A DNA stretch of 5,371 bases from Gemmatimonadaceae bacterium (GTDB lineage: Bacteria > Gemmatimonadota > Gemmatimonadetes > Gemmatimonadales > Gemmatimonadaceae), in assembly GCA_025451425.1 (NCBI GenBank), contig JANWKK010000176.1, positions 1-5,371 on the forward strand. Direction: 5' to 3'. This document shows, piece after piece, positions 5,199 to 5,371 of the stretch. The position numbers and the translations under genes were made by a program. The notes beneath the pieces were generated by a model that saw only the letters and a list, made by a program, of their open reading frames with translations, did not search any database and was not told the DNA's origin. The first letter of the stretch is position 1; every line of letters starts with the position of its first letter.

Positions 5199-5224
5199 AA
5201 AAAACCCGACGCGAATGCGTCGGG
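5199..5224 (-). terminator. Intrinsic terminator of the leftward BsuPI-like gene
   Basis: An 8-bp stem (CCCGACGC 5205-5212, loop of 4, GCGTCGGG 5217-5224) is followed on the - strand by six T residues (5199-5204 as A6 on the + strand). This is the only hairpin here with a proper T-tract. It lies about 30 bases past the leftward stop codon and may also end the rightward 109-aa gene. Confidence 0.8.
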
Positions 5225-5253
5225 CTCGGACTTTCGGCGGTACCGTTAGGCAG

Positions 5254-5371
5254 CTACGGGACGAGAAACTCCGCGCGCTGTTGAACGGGGAAGTTCGTGC
5301 TGTTGAGCGTCGCGATCACGACGTACTTCCCATGCTGGGCTGGATGGGGCCATTGCTCGCTCACGCGCATC
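5254..5371 (-). CDS. C-terminus of a BsuPI-like (intracellular proteinase inhibitor-type) protein, partial
   Basis: An open - strand frame enters from the right edge and stops at TAG (5254-5256), with 38 residues visible from an internal ATG at 5370. The start is outside the window. The visible pattern is Trp, then HGKYVVIATLNSTNFPV, then AEFLV, an Ig-like final pair of beta-strands (G-x-Y-V-V-x-A-T-L, then x-x-F-x-V). It resembles the end of the BsuPI domain found in secreted or cytosolic proteinase inhibitors and bacterial filament-associated proteins, but other Ig-like domains end similarly. The intrinsic terminator directly downstream on the same strand supports a real gene. Confidence in the family is low; that it is a coding tail is moderately sure. 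Confidence 0.45.
   Translation of the reverse strand, partial: MRVSEQWPHPAQHGKYVVIATLNSTNFPVQQRAEFLVP

Noticed and set aside
1574..5251. GTTAGGY (1574-1580, 3645-3651, 5245-5251) matches the attC core GTTRRRY, hinting at an integron cassette array
   Set aside because: No RYYYAAC partner site was found at the proper upstream distance for any copy, the adjacent stems do not fold as attC sites, there is no integrase, and the segments carry genes on both strands, including a chromosomal-type pilin and moxR.

Overview
GC-rich bacterial chromosomal DNA without mobile elements, tRNA, rRNA or CRISPR. The mix of type IV pilus genes, a MOSC protein, a lipoprotein, a solitary MoxR ATPase and a BsuPI-like tail, with GTG starts, would fit a Gemmatimonadota-type soil or environmental bacterium. 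That assignment rests on protein style and is an inference.

Layout from left to right: (1) positions 1-1476, + strand: the end of a type IV pilus minor-pilin operon, with the C-terminus of a PilW/PulJ-like prepilin and then a 381-aa PilX-like protein. It is followed by several consecutive inverted repeats ending in a perfect 13-bp GC-rich hairpin. (2) 1598-2053, +: a small stand-alone MOSC-domain protein. (3) 2054-2387: non-coding, with a perfect 14-bp hairpin between convergent genes. (4) 2388-2795, - strand: a major type IV pilin (PilA type) with a textbook class III leader. (5) 2796-3132: a 337-bp divergent control region with a possible sigma-54 promoter for the pilin and a cluster of direct and inverted repeats. 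(6) 3133-3609, +: an unrecognised lipoprotein. (7) 3646-4650, -: a MoxR-family AAA+ ATPase that converges on the lipoprotein gene; its stop codon lies in the loop of a shared hairpin. (8) 4858-5187, +: an unrecognised 109-aa protein divergent from moxR. (9) 5254-5371, -: the C-terminus of a BsuPI-like protein, with a true intrinsic terminator (hairpin plus T6) reading leftward.

How the genes work together: the minor pilins and the major pilin would contribute to one type IV pilus or pseudopilus, although the pilin has its own promoter on the opposite strand. The MOSC protein, lipoprotein, MoxR and 109-aa protein have no evident link to the pilus. I see no clear new defence or mobile system. 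The most unusual material is non-coding: the repeat cluster upstream of the pilin, the gene-end hairpins that lack T-tracts, a recurring CCGTTAGG octamer at three gene ends, and competing hairpins at the moxR ribosome binding site.
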